Below are positions 7,262 through 15,851 of a DNA stretch of 64,000 nucleotides, in pieces. How positions within the stretch are numbered: position 1 is the first letter of the stretch; the number at the start of each line of letters is the position of its first letter. The position numbers and the translations under genes are program-made. Source of the DNA: an uncultured Chthonomonadaceae bacterium (GTDB taxonomy: Bacteria; Armatimonadota; Fimbriimonadia; Fimbriimonadales; Fimbriimonadaceae); contig CAMLDW010000009.1 of the NCBI GenBank assembly GCA_946479035.1, forward strand, positions 1-64,000. Direction: 5' to 3'. The notes under the pieces were generated by a model that saw only the letters and a list, made by a program, of their open reading frames with translations, ran no database searches and was not told the origin of the DNA.

Positions 7262-8872
7262 GTGTCGCACATCGCTCTCTACCGCAAGTACAGAAGCCAG
7301 ACGTTCAGCGACCTGGTTGGGCAGGAACACGTCGTCCGCACGCTGCAGAACGCGATCTCGCAGAACAAGTTTTCTCACGCCTACCTCTTCACCGGCCCGC
7401 GCGGCACTGGGAAGACCTCGACCGCTCGCCTGCTGGCCAAGGCACTGAACTGCGAACACGGCCCTTCGCCCGAGCCGTGCAACGAGTGCAACTCGTGCAC
7501 CGCGATCACAGATGGCAGCTCGATGGACGTCGTGGAGATGGACGCGGCCAGCGAGGCGGGCGTCGATGAGGTCCGCACGGCGATCGTCCAGGCCAGCGAG
7601 TACAAGCCCGCCTACAGCCGGTTCCGCGTGTTCATCATCGACGAGGTCCACGACCTCTCTGGCAAGGCGTTCGACGCCCTGCTCAAGACGATCGAGGAGC
7701 CTCCGTCGCACGTCGTGTTCATCCTTGCGACAACCGAGTACAACAAGGTCCCGCCTACCATCCGCTCCCGGTGCCAGCGGTTCGAGTTCCACCGCGGCAC
7801 GGTCCAAGACGTCGCCAAGCGCCTTGCCTATGTGGCGCAGCAGGAAGGGATTCAGTACGAGCCCGCCGCGCTCGCTGCCATCGCTCGCATGGCCGACGGC
7901 GGCTATCGCGACGCCCTCACCTTGCTAGACCAGGCCGTCCTGACGAGTGATGAGAAGCTGACTCTCGAGACGGTCTACGGGCAGCTCGGTCTGATCCCGG
8001 ACGAGACCACAGACTCGCTCCTAAAGGCGATGACCGAGGGCGACGTGAAGCTGATCGTCGAGGGGCTCGACGATATCTACCGATCGGGCCGCGACCCGCG
8101 CAGCATCATCGAGTCGCTGTTGTTGCGCCTTTCGGACCTCACGCGAGCCGCATACGGCATCGAGGTCGGCGCGATCGCAGACTCCTCGCAAGAGGCCAGC
8201 CTGACGAGCACATCGTCGCAGATCGGCAAGGACCGCCTGCTCCTCTTTCGCAGCGAGCTTGCTTCGGCCCACAAGGAGGTCCGCGACGTTTCGCTGCCCC
8301 GCGTGTGGGTCGAAGCCGAGCTTGTGCGCATCGCGCAACTAACGACGCAAGGCGCACAAGCAGCCGTGAGGGTAGTGGAGCCGGCCAAGGCCGTCGTGGC
8401 GCAGCCCCCCGCCAAGCCCAAGCCAGCTGCGCCGAAAGGGGCTGCGGTTAAGGAACCGCCCCCGAAACCGACGGGCGACGCGGACTTCGACAGACTGGCT
8501 GAAGCGTGGCACAAAGTGATCGCCGAGCTTTCCGCGGTCTCAAACTCAGCGGCAGAGCGTTTGCCCAAGAGCCGCGTTCGAGAACGTCTTTCCAACAGCT
8601 ATGTGGTGATCGAGTTCGAGCGCCTATCCGATGCCGAGTGGGTCCAAGAGGGGGTGAAAATCCGCAAAGCTGTCCTCGAGTCCTGGTACAAGCACAGCGG
8701 CGAGGAGAAAGAGCTCAAGTTCGAGGCCGCAAAGCCGAACGGCGCGCGTCCCCAACCGACCGAGCCTACGACGGTAGAATTGCCCGCCGAGGGCGAATCG
8801 CTTCAGAGACTGGGACAGGAGGTCTTTGGCAACGGCGGCGATGATGGCGCCTCGAGGCGGCAAGAAGGATGA
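7262..8872 (+). CDS. dnaX: DNA polymerase III subunit gamma/tau
   Basis: The clamp-loader ATPase of the replicative polymerase. From GTG 7262 the protein starts SHIALYRKYRSQTF, the family N terminus; the longer TTG frame at 7238 would run into the SRP RNA. Walker A is GPRGTGKT, zinc-binding Cys lie in NCEHG...PCNECNSC, and the DExH box is IIDEVHDLSGKAFDALLKTIEEP with sensor sequence downstream. After domain III comes a Pro/Ala/Lys-rich linker (about residues 365-410) and a tau-like tail. I see no A-rich slippery heptamer, so a separate gamma product by frameshift is not supported. Confidence 0.95.
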   Translation: MSHIALYRKYRSQTFSDLVGQEHVVRTLQNAISQNKFSHAYLFTGPRGTGKTSTARLLAKALNCEHGPSPEPCNECNSCTAITDGSSMDVVEMDAASEAGVDEVRTAIVQASEYKPAYSRFRVFIIDEVHDLSGKAFDALLKTIEEPPSHVVFILATTEYNKVPPTIRSRCQRFEFHRGTVQDVAKRLAYVAQQEGIQYEPAALAAIARMADGGYRDALTLLDQAVLTSDEKLTLETVYGQLGLIPDETTDSLLKAMTEGDVKLIVEGLDDIYRSGRDPRSIIESLLLRLSDLTRAAYGIEVGAIADSSQEASLTSTSSQIGKDRLLLFRSELASAHKEVRDVSLPRVWVEAELVRIAQLTTQGAQAAVRVVEPAKAVVAQPPAKPKPAAPKGAAVKEPPPKPTGDADFDRLAEAWHKVIAELSAVSNSAAERLPKSRVRERLSNSYVVIEFERLSDAEWVQEGVKIRKAVLESWYKHSGEEKELKFEAAKPNGARPQPTEPTTVELPAEGESLQRLGQEVFGNGGDDGASRRQEG

Positions 8873-9201
8873 AGCTCCCCAAGCAGTTCGGAGGCGGCGG
8901 CGGGTTCCAGCAGGCCCTCGCCAAGGCGCAAGGCGCGATGGCCCGCGCCAAGAACCTCGAAAAAGAGCTCGAACAAGAGCGAATCTCGGTCGATAAGGGC
9001 CCGGTCACCGCGGTCTTTGACGGCACGGGGCAGATCCAGTCCATCAAGATTTCACCCGACGCGGTCGATCCGAGCGACATTGAAGTGCTCGAGGACCTCA
9101 TCGTCGGCACAGTGCGGGACGGGTTTGCTAAGGCCACCGAACTGCGCGAGAGCAAGCTCGCCGAGATCATGCCGGACCTGCCGCCGGGGCTCGGCCTCTA
9201 A
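8869..9201 (+). CDS. YbaB/EbfC family nucleoid-associated protein
   Basis: A small DNA-binding protein that usually follows dnaX and precedes recR. The 110 residues include a Gly-rich start, a helical MARAKNLEKELEQERI segment, the strand region VTAVFDGTGQIQSIKISPDAVD and the C-terminal helix. The ATG overlaps the dnaX TGA in ATGA. Members form tweezer-shaped dimers; a specific role here is not shown. Confidence 0.92.
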   Translation: MKLPKQFGGGGGFQQALAKAQGAMARAKNLEKELEQERISVDKGPVTAVFDGTGQIQSIKISPDAVDPSDIEVLEDLIVGTVRDGFAKATELRESKLAEIMPDLPPGLGL

Positions 9202-9207
9202 GCCCCC

Positions 9208-9801
9208 ATGCTGTTCGCGAGGCCCCTCGCCGAGCTCATCGCCCAGTTTGAGAAACTGCCTGGCGTCGGCCCCAAGTCGGCCCAGCGGCTGGCCTACCAC
9301 GTCCTGCGCATGCCCGAGGACGACGTGCGCCGGCTTTCTGACGCGCTCCGCAACGCGCGAGAAAAGCTGCGCTTCTGCGACGTCTGCCAGAACGTCAGCG
9401 AGTCTGAGGTGTGCGAGATCTGCGCGGACCACCGGAGGGACCCTGGGACGATCTGCGTCGTCGCGGAACCGCGCGACATCGCTGCCGTAGAAAGGATCAA
9501 CGAGTACAAGGGCCTCTACCACGTCCTTCACGGCCTACTCAGCCCGATGGAGGACGTCGGGCCAGAGGACATCAAGGTCAAGGAGCTAGTCGCAAGGATG
9601 AAAGAAGGCGTGAAGGAGGTCATCGTGGCGACCAACCCGACCGTCGAGGGAGACACCACGGCGCTCTACCTGGCCAAGCTCATCAAGCCGCTCGGAGTTC
9701 GCGTCACCCGGCTCGCGCACGGTATGCCTGTCGGCGGGGAGCTCGACTACGCCGACAGCGCGACGCTGCTTTCCGCGCTCGAGTACCGGAGGGAGATCTA
9801 G
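9208..9801 (+). CDS. recR: Recombination mediator protein RecR
   Basis: Part of the RecFOR pathway that loads RecA on gapped DNA. The 197 residues contain the N-terminal helix-hairpin-helix (FEKLPGVGPKSAQRLAYH), a four-Cys zinc motif (CDVCQNVSESEVCEIC), a Toprim domain starting ICVVAEPRDIAAVE, and a Walker-like C terminus. It starts 6 bases after the ybaB stop, and purD follows its stop directly. Confidence 0.95.
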   Translation: MLFARPLAELIAQFEKLPGVGPKSAQRLAYHVLRMPEDDVRRLSDALRNAREKLRFCDVCQNVSESEVCEICADHRRDPGTICVVAEPRDIAAVERINEYKGLYHVLHGLLSPMEDVGPEDIKVKELVARMKEGVKEVIVATNPTVEGDTTALYLAKLIKPLGVRVTRLAHGMPVGGELDYADSATLLSALEYRREI

Positions 9802-11049
9802 GTGAGGGTGCTCGTCGTCGGCTCTGGCGGGCGCGAACACGCGCTCGTCTGGAAGCTCGTGCAGGAGGCGGAGGTCTATTGCACGCCAGGGAACGCCGGG
9901 ATCGCCAAGACTTGCCAGACGTTCGACGTCGCGGCGGACCAGACGGACCGGATCATCGCCCTCGCCAAGCAGCTCGGCGTGGACTTCGTCCTGGTTGGGC
10001 CCGAGGCCCCGCTCATCCATGGGCTTGGGAACGCTCTGCGGGCCGCAGGCGTGGCCGTGGTGGGCCCAGGAAGCGAGGGAGCGCAGCTGGAGGGCTCCAA
10101 GGCGTTCAGCAAGCGCCTGATGGTCGAGGCGCGCGTCCCGACCGCCGACTACGGAGAGTTCCACGACCCCGAGTCGGCGCGAGTATTCGTCGGTGAGATG
10201 TTTGCGAAGGGGCGGAACGTCGCCGTCAAGACGAGCGGCGCAGCTTTTGGCAAGGGCGTCTCGGTCTGCGTGACGCAGGAGGAGGCCGAAGAGGCCATCG
10301 CAAAGGCGATGATCGAGAAGGTGTTCGGCCCAGCAGGCGAGACGCTCGTGATCGAGGACTGCCTGTTCGGCAAGGAGTTCAGCCTGTTGACGCTCGTCTC
10401 GGGGAGGCACTTCCGGTCGCTGCCCGTGGCCCAGGACTATAAGCGCGCCTTCGACGGTGACCGTGGCCCGAACACCGGCGGAATGGGTGGCTACACGCCC
10501 GTCTCCTGGCTCAGCGAGGACCTCGTCAAGACCACCGAGGAGCGCGTCGTCGCGCCGCTGCTTTCAAAGCTTGCTGAAAAGGGGATCGACTACAGGGGCG
10601 TGCTGTTCAGCGGGCTCATGGTCGTGGGAGGGGTGCCGTACTGCCTGGAGTACAACGTGCGGTTCGGCGACCCTGAGACGCAGTCGATCGTCCGTCGCCT
10701 TGGGAAGGGCTTCGCCGAGGCGTTGCGCGCGGTCTCAAACGCAGAGCCTATCCCCGAGATCGAAGTGCTCGACAACGCCGCAGTGACGGTCGTGATGGCG
10801 AGCGAGGGGTATCCGGGAAAGCACGCCAACGGCCGCAAGGTGACGATCCCGGAAGACCTGCCTGAGGAGGTCGTGGTCTTCCATGCCGGGACGCAGACGC
10901 TCCTAGACGGGCTCGTCACTTCCGGCGGGCGCGTGCTGGGCGTTTCAGCGACCGGCAAGAGCGTGGAAGACGCGCGCAAGACCGCCTATGCCTCGGCAAG
11001 CAGGATCGACTTCAAGGGCGGCTTCTTCCGCACCGACATCGGTGCGTAA
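9802..11049 (+). CDS. purD: Phosphoribosylamine-glycine ligase (GAR synthetase)
   Basis: The ATP-grasp enzyme making glycinamide ribonucleotide in purine synthesis. The 415-residue product begins MRVLVVGSGGREHALVWKL, has the VGPEAPLIHGLGNALR segment, the ATP-grasp core (NTGGMGGYTPV, YNVRFGDPETQ) and the C-terminal domain GYPGKHANGRKVT. GTG 9802 directly follows the recR stop, so it belongs to the SRP-dnaX-recR run although its function is unrelated. Confidence 0.95.
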   Translation: MRVLVVGSGGREHALVWKLVQEAEVYCTPGNAGIAKTCQTFDVAADQTDRIIALAKQLGVDFVLVGPEAPLIHGLGNALRAAGVAVVGPGSEGAQLEGSKAFSKRLMVEARVPTADYGEFHDPESARVFVGEMFAKGRNVAVKTSGAAFGKGVSVCVTQEEAEEAIAKAMIEKVFGPAGETLVIEDCLFGKEFSLLTLVSGRHFRSLPVAQDYKRAFDGDRGPNTGGMGGYTPVSWLSEDLVKTTEERVVAPLLSKLAEKGIDYRGVLFSGLMVVGGVPYCLEYNVRFGDPETQSIVRRLGKGFAEALRAVSNAEPIPEIEVLDNAAVTVVMASEGYPGKHANGRKVTIPEDLPEEVVVFHAGTQTLLDGLVTSGGRVLGVSATGKSVEDARKTAYASASRIDFKGGFFRTDIGA

Positions 11050-11064
11050 ACCTTTGGCTGCACA

Positions 11065-11490
11065 CTAGCGAGCGCGTCCCAGCATCTTGCGCTCTGCGCG
11101 GGGCCAGACGCCGTTCAGCGCTCCGACAGCCTGCCGGATCGAGACCACGAGGTTGATCAGCCAGAGCACAGCGTCCGCGACCCACCAGAACAAGAGCCGG
11201 GCCGCGAACCCCCACCAATCGATGTCCTGCCAACCGTTCTGGTAGTAGCCCCAAAGCCGCGAGACCGTAAAGCAGAGCGACACCACGATGGCGATCGCGA
11301 TCAGGACGTTGAGCACCACCGTCTCCACGAGCGCTTGGCGGGCGTGCGCGGCCACGAACGGACGCCTGCCGCGGGCGACGAGAAAGGCGATCGCAGGCAC
11401 GAGCAGGGGCGCAAAGATCGAGCCGATGTGCACCGCCGCCGCAGCGATCCGGTCTTCTTTAGCGGGGACGGCCAGGGCAGTGACTGGCAT
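11065..11490 (-). CDS. DUF4870-like small membrane protein
   Basis: A 141-residue membrane protein with two long hydrophobic segments (about 18-40 and 55-80) and a third Trp-rich one near 95-115. The layout and the FVAAHARQALVETV motif resemble DUF4870 proteins (F..HA.QAL....), whose function is unknown. An in-frame GTG lies one codon upstream, but ATG 11490 has AGGGAG 4 bases before it. It converges with purD and is divergent from purB. Confidence 0.7.
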   Translation of the reverse strand: MPVTALAVPAKEDRIAAAAVHIGSIFAPLLVPAIAFLVARGRRPFVAAHARQALVETVVLNVLIAIAIVVSLCFTVSRLWGYYQNGWQDIDWWGFAARLLFWWVADAVLWLINLVVSIRQAVGALNGVWPRAERKMLGRAR

Positions 11491-11577
11491 CACACTCCCT
11501 ACACTCTGCCGGCCATTCGCGTTGCCCGCTGCGCCTCCTTGGACCTACGGGCCTTATTCGGCCCACCCTGCCCGCCC

Positions 11578-11596
11578 GTACCCCCGCGGGTACCCT
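11578..11596 (+). promoter_or_regulatory. Palindrome overlapping the purB -10 region
   Basis: GTACCC (11578-11583) and GGGTAC (11588-11593) form an inverted repeat with a 4-base CCGC spacer. The right arm overlaps TACCCT (11591-11596), a possible -10 that ends 11 bases before the purB ATG. The overlap suggests a repressor site, but no regulator is identified. Confidence 0.35.
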
Positions 11597-11607
11597 GACG
11601 GGGCCCG

Positions 11608-12870
11608 ATGATCGAGCGCTACTGCACCCCCGCGATGACCGCGATCTGGAGCCGCCAGGCCAAGTACGAGCGGTGGATGCGGGTCGAGCTTGCGATCTGC
11701 CGCGCCCATGCAGAGGAGGGCACCATCCCCGCCAAGGAGATGGCCCAGATCGCCAAAAGCGCCAAGTTCGACCTCAAGCGGTGCGACGAGATCGAAAAGG
11801 AGACGCGGCACGACCTGGCCGCCTTTGTCCGCAACCTGGAAGAGAGCATCGGACCGGCCGGACGCTGGGTGCACTTTGGCGTCACCAGCTACGACGTCAT
11901 CGACACCGCGCTCGGCATGATGCTGCGCGATTCGTGCGACGTCTTGCTGAAGAGCGCCGCAAGGCTCCGCAAGGAGATCGCGCGGCTGGAGAAGGCGCAC
12001 AAGGACACGCCGATGATCGGCCGCACCCACGGGATCCACGCCGAGCCGATCACGTTCGGGTTCAAGTGCGCGAGCTGGAGGGAAGAGCTCGACCGCAACG
12101 TCGTACGCCTCAGAGAGGCGAGGGAACAGGTCGCAGTCGGAAAGGTGAGCGGCGCGATCGGGGTCCACGCGCACGTCTCCAAGAAGCTCGAGGCCAAAAT
12201 CTGCGCGGGCCTCGGCCTTGCGCCCGACCCGGTCAGTACGCAGATCGTCAACCGTGACCGGCACGCTTGTTTCCTCAATTCGCTTGCGCTGCTCGGCGCG
12301 GGGCTCGAGCGCGTCGCCACAGAGCTGCGCAACCTCCAACGAACCGAGATCCTCGAGGTCCAGGAGGCGTTCGCTAAGGGCCAGACGGGCAGCAGCGCGA
12401 TGCCGCACAAGCGGAACCCCTGGAACAGCGAGACCGTCGTGGGCCTGGCGCGGGTGCTGCGGGGCAACGCCCACGCGATGCTGGAGAGCGTGGCCACGTG
12501 GCACGAGCGCGACCTCACAAACAGCAGCCTCGAGCGCATCGTGCTTCCCGACTCGTGCCAGCTCGCTGACTTCATGCTCACCCGCATGGCCTCGATCCTG
12601 GGCGGGCTCAAAGTGCTGCCCAAGAACATGGCGACGAACATGCGCAAGATGGGCGACCTGGTCTTCAGCGAGCACCTTATGACCGCGCTCATCAAGGGCG
12701 GAATGGCTCGAAAGGACGCCTATAAGGTCGCCCAGCGCAACGCGGCCAGGGCGTGGGACGGCGCGGACTTCAAGAAGTGCGTCGAGAACGACCCGGAAGT
12801 GAAGAGGCGGCTCACCAAGGCTGAGATTCAGCAGGTTTTTAGCCTCAAGCACCACCTTCGCAACATCTAG
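11608..12870 (+). CDS. purB: Adenylosuccinate lyase
   Basis: It cleaves SAICAR and adenylosuccinate in purine and AMP synthesis. The 420-residue product has the fumarase/aspartase superfamily signature TGSSAMPHKRNPWNSE with the mobile-loop serine, the GRTHGIHAEPITFG catalytic His segment, and FGVTSYDVIDTALG. The family start MIERYCTPAM is at ATG 11608. A possible operator overlaps its promoter. purB is separate from purD, about 560 bases away, and is not in one operon with it. Confidence 0.95.
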   Translation: MIERYCTPAMTAIWSRQAKYERWMRVELAICRAHAEEGTIPAKEMAQIAKSAKFDLKRCDEIEKETRHDLAAFVRNLEESIGPAGRWVHFGVTSYDVIDTALGMMLRDSCDVLLKSAARLRKEIARLEKAHKDTPMIGRTHGIHAEPITFGFKCASWREELDRNVVRLREAREQVAVGKVSGAIGVHAHVSKKLEAKICAGLGLAPDPVSTQIVNRDRHACFLNSLALLGAGLERVATELRNLQRTEILEVQEAFAKGQTGSSAMPHKRNPWNSETVVGLARVLRGNAHAMLESVATWHERDLTNSSLERIVLPDSCQLADFMLTRMASILGGLKVLPKNMATNMRKMGDLVFSEHLMTALIKGGMARKDAYKVAQRNAARAWDGADFKKCVENDPEVKRRLTKAEIQQVFSLKHHLRNI

Positions 12871-12895
12871 CCCAACCGACGGCTCCGATTGCCCG

Positions 12896-12901
12896 TAGAA
12901 T
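12896..12901 (+). promoter_or_regulatory. -10 element of the first STN-like gene
   Basis: TAGAAT ends 6 bases before the ATG at 12908 and there is no SD, so the transcript is predicted to be leaderless. Confidence 0.45.
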
Positions 12902-12907
12902 GGTGCG

Positions 12908-15112
12908 ATGGCACTCCGCTTTCGAACTGCGCTCGGCCTCGCCGCGCTGACCCTAGTCGCCGCGGGGCACGCGCCGGGCGCGCGCCCGGTCACGGTCAGC
13001 TACGAGACCGTCGCCAAGCGCGCCGACCTGGTTCTACAAGAGATCTCGCAGAAGTCGGGGGTCGCCATCGAGTCCACGGAGGACGCCAAGCTCCACTACC
13101 TCGTAGTCTCGGTGAAAGACGTCGACGTCGACGTGCTGCTGCAGCAGATCGCGAAGGTCACCACGAGCCAGGTCGTGGACAAGGACGGGAAGAAGGTCGT
13201 CCAGCCGGACGCGCACGCGAGGATCCTGGAAAAGCAAAACCTCGAGGCACAGCGGACGGAGCGGTTCAAAAAGGCCCAAGACTGGGTCAGGACAGAGCTG
13301 AACAGGAAGCCCGTCAAGGGCCCGGACGGCGAAGTGACGAGCTACGAGTATTTCAGCACCCCTGGCGACAAGGCTCTAGCGCAGCTCGTGCTGCTTCTCA
13401 ACCCTAGCGAGGCGGCAAACCTCGGTGATACGGGCCGCATCGTCTTTTCCAACGTCCCCAACCGGATGCAAAAGCCGCTCGGCGGCGGCGGAGTCTCGCG
13501 CGTGCTCGCCACGCTCGTAGCGGACCACAACAAGTACGCGGACGAGCAGGCGAAGCAGCACGCGGACATGAAAGGACAGGAAGTCGACGCAGAGGTGCAG
13601 GCCTACATGCAGATGTTCGGCGACATGGTCCCGCGCAGGTTTGACTCCGCACCAGCAAAGGCGGTGCTCGTCATCGAGTTCCAAGGCGCGGAGTACGGCC
13701 TCGTCGGCAGCGACCCGCAGGCCAAGCTCAAGGTCTACGACCAAAAGGGCGACGCGATCGTACAGGCCGAGCTTTCCCTCAACCCAGAGATGCAGGCGAT
13801 GATGGAGCAGACAGGAGCGACAGACGAGACCCAGAAGGAGGACATCAACAAGGACCAGCAGAAGCCGATTACGGAGGCCGACCGAACGCCCGTCAAGCTG
13901 AGCGAGAACTCAAAACTCATGGCTGCCCTCAACTTTGGTGGCGGCGACCTCTCGTTCGACATCCCAGAACCGCTGCGCGCAGTGCTGCGCGACCCGGTCG
14001 CCAACGACCCGCTCGCTTTCCAGAAGTCGGACAACCTCATCTCGATCGCCCAGACCAAGAAGCTCAACCTCGTAGCCAACCTCGCCGACGGCAACATCGA
14101 AGACGCGTTCGAGAGCGATGGTAAAGAGGGAACATCGGTCGGGCAGGTCTACGACTCGCTCGCCGCCTCGAAGGACGTCGTCATCGAGGAGAAGGGCGGC
14201 TGGTACGTCCTTATGCCGGCCAACCCGATCGGCGCGCGCGAGAACCGCCAGGACCGCTTCGCCCTCAGGAGCTTTATCGCCAACGTCGAAGAGCAGGGCC
14301 GCGTCTCGCTCGACGCCCTGGCGGCCTTCGCCATGAACTCGCCATCGCCGGTCCAGAACGGCTCGACGTCGCTCTACATGCTCACGTTCGCTCCGTCGAC
14401 GCTGCAAGGGATCTTTGGCGACACGATGGACTGGAACATGCTCCGGTTCTACGCCAACCTACTGCCGGCGCAGAAGTCCGGCCTGAGGCAGGGAGCGCGG
14501 CTACAGATCGGTTCACTTTCGCCGCTTGCCAAAACCACGCTTTCGAAAATGGCTTTCGGCAGCGCTGCCCACATTCAGAACGCCGAGCAGATGAGGGCCA
14601 AGAAGACCCTCGGCGGATTCTTCGATCTGATCATGCAAGGAATGCCGGGGAAGAAGGTCGATTACACAGAAGAGCCCACCGAAGCGATGCCTAACGGCCT
14701 GCCGATGGACGGGCTCCTTTCGCTGGATTCCGCGCAGGAAACGATACTAAGCCCGATCGGCGGCGGTTCCATCCTCTTCTTCGGTTTCGGCTCGATGGGC
14801 GCCGACGAGATGGCAATGTACGAGGCCTTTACGGACAACTCAGGCGGGTTCCTCGACCTCGGTGCCAATTCGCCCAAGCTCGACAAGGTTAAGCTCGGCT
14901 CGCGCGACAAGCTCGACTTCTCGTTCTGGCTGACGCCGGCGGCTGGGATCAAGAAGACCCTGCTCGACGACACGGTGCCGAAGAACGCACAGGCGATCTC
15001 GATCAAGGAGATCCCCGCGGAGTTCCGAGCGCTCATCAACAAGCGCAAGCAGGAGTTCAAGGACTCGCCGTTCGGCAAGATGATGGCCGGGTTCGGCGGG
15101 GGTGGGGGCTAG
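12908..15112 (+). CDS. Large exported protein with STN-like N-terminal domain and Gly-rich tail
   Basis: I do not recognise a characterised family. A signal peptide covers residues 1 to about 26. Residues 34-85 (RADLVLQEISQKSG...VSVKDVDVDVLLQQIAKV) look like a secretin/TonB short N-terminal domain. The rest (734 residues) is mixed alpha/beta with a DNPNRM-like IVFSNVPNRMQ motif near 180 and TEAMPNG near 596, ending FGGGGG. The gene at 53384-55669 encodes a paralog with the same layout. Predicted location is periplasm or outer surface. Its promoter looks leaderless. Confidence 0.8.
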   Translation: MALRFRTALGLAALTLVAAGHAPGARPVTVSYETVAKRADLVLQEISQKSGVAIESTEDAKLHYLVVSVKDVDVDVLLQQIAKVTTSQVVDKDGKKVVQPDAHARILEKQNLEAQRTERFKKAQDWVRTELNRKPVKGPDGEVTSYEYFSTPGDKALAQLVLLLNPSEAANLGDTGRIVFSNVPNRMQKPLGGGGVSRVLATLVADHNKYADEQAKQHADMKGQEVDAEVQAYMQMFGDMVPRRFDSAPAKAVLVIEFQGAEYGLVGSDPQAKLKVYDQKGDAIVQAELSLNPEMQAMMEQTGATDETQKEDINKDQQKPITEADRTPVKLSENSKLMAALNFGGGDLSFDIPEPLRAVLRDPVANDPLAFQKSDNLISIAQTKKLNLVANLADGNIEDAFESDGKEGTSVGQVYDSLAASKDVVIEEKGGWYVLMPANPIGARENRQDRFALRSFIANVEEQGRVSLDALAAFAMNSPSPVQNGSTSLYMLTFAPSTLQGIFGDTMDWNMLRFYANLLPAQKSGLRQGARLQIGSLSPLAKTTLSKMAFGSAAHIQNAEQMRAKKTLGGFFDLIMQGMPGKKVDYTEEPTEAMPNGLPMDGLLSLDSAQETILSPIGGGSILFFGFGSMGADEMAMYEAFTDNSGGFLDLGANSPKLDKVKLGSRDKLDFSFWLTPAAGIKKTLLDDTVPKNAQAISIKEIPAEFRALINKRKQEFKDSPFGKMMAGFGGGGG

Positions 15113-15165
15113 GCCCAAGCGCTTCTGCGCTGAGCGCGCGCGCGACCCGGCCCACAATCAGCGAG

Positions 15166-15837
15166 ATGTGTGCGCGCTATTCGTTCTTCAGCGTCCAGGT
15201 CTTCCAGCACGAGTTTGGGCTGGAACCGGAGGGCATCGAGGCGCACTTCAACATCGCGCCCACCGACGTCGTCTCCGTCATAACAAGCGCGGAAAAAGGG
15301 AGAGCGCTCGAGCAGATGCAGTGGGGATTGGTTCCGAGCTGGTCCAAGGACCCGACGATCGGCACAAAGCTCATCAATGCGCGGGCCGAGACGCTCGCCG
15401 AAAAACCGAGCTTTCGGACAGCGTTCAAGAGACGGCGGTGCCTCATACCCGCCGACGGGTTTTTCGAGTGGAAAGGCGAGAAGGGGCACAAACAGCCGTT
15501 CTTCATTCATCTGAAGAGCAAGCGGCCATTCGCGTTCGCGGGACTCTGGGAGCAATGGGAAGGCGTGGACGGTGCGCTCGTCACGTGCACGATCGTGACA
15601 ACGAGCGCGAACGAGCTCGTCAGTACGGTCCACACGCGGATGCCAGTCATCCTCGCGCGGAGCGACTACGGCGCGTGGCTCGACCATTCGATAACTGAGC
15701 CCGCGCGCCTCTTGCATCTCCTTGCGCCGTTCGAGTCCGAGGAGATGTCGATGCACCCTGTGACGAAGGCGATGTCGAACCCTAGGTATGAATCGCCGGA
15801 CGCTGTCGCAGCCATCGCTTCATCGGCCCTGTTCTAG
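15166..15837 (+). CDS. SRAP domain protein (YedK/HMCES family)
   Basis: These proteins crosslink covalently to abasic sites in single-stranded DNA and shield them. The 223-residue product shows all the catalytic features: Cys2 exposed after Met removal (MCARYSF), NARAETL, PADGFFEWKG with the Glu, and STVHTRMPVIL with the His. The start must be at 15166 because Cys2 is catalytic. CACAAT ends 7 bases upstream, so it is probably leaderless. It converges with the dprA-like gene. Confidence 0.93.
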   Translation: MCARYSFFSVQVFQHEFGLEPEGIEAHFNIAPTDVVSVITSAEKGRALEQMQWGLVPSWSKDPTIGTKLINARAETLAEKPSFRTAFKRRRCLIPADGFFEWKGEKGHKQPFFIHLKSKRPFAFAGLWEQWEGVDGALVTCTIVTTSANELVSTVHTRMPVILARSDYGAWLDHSITEPARLLHLLAPFESEEMSMHPVTKAMSNPRYESPDAVAAIASSALF

Positions 15838-15851
15838 ATCTTCTCTCATCA

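Noticed and set aside
7262..8872. Programmed frameshift in dnaX
   Set aside because: No A-rich slippery heptamer or following hairpin is visible in the linker region.
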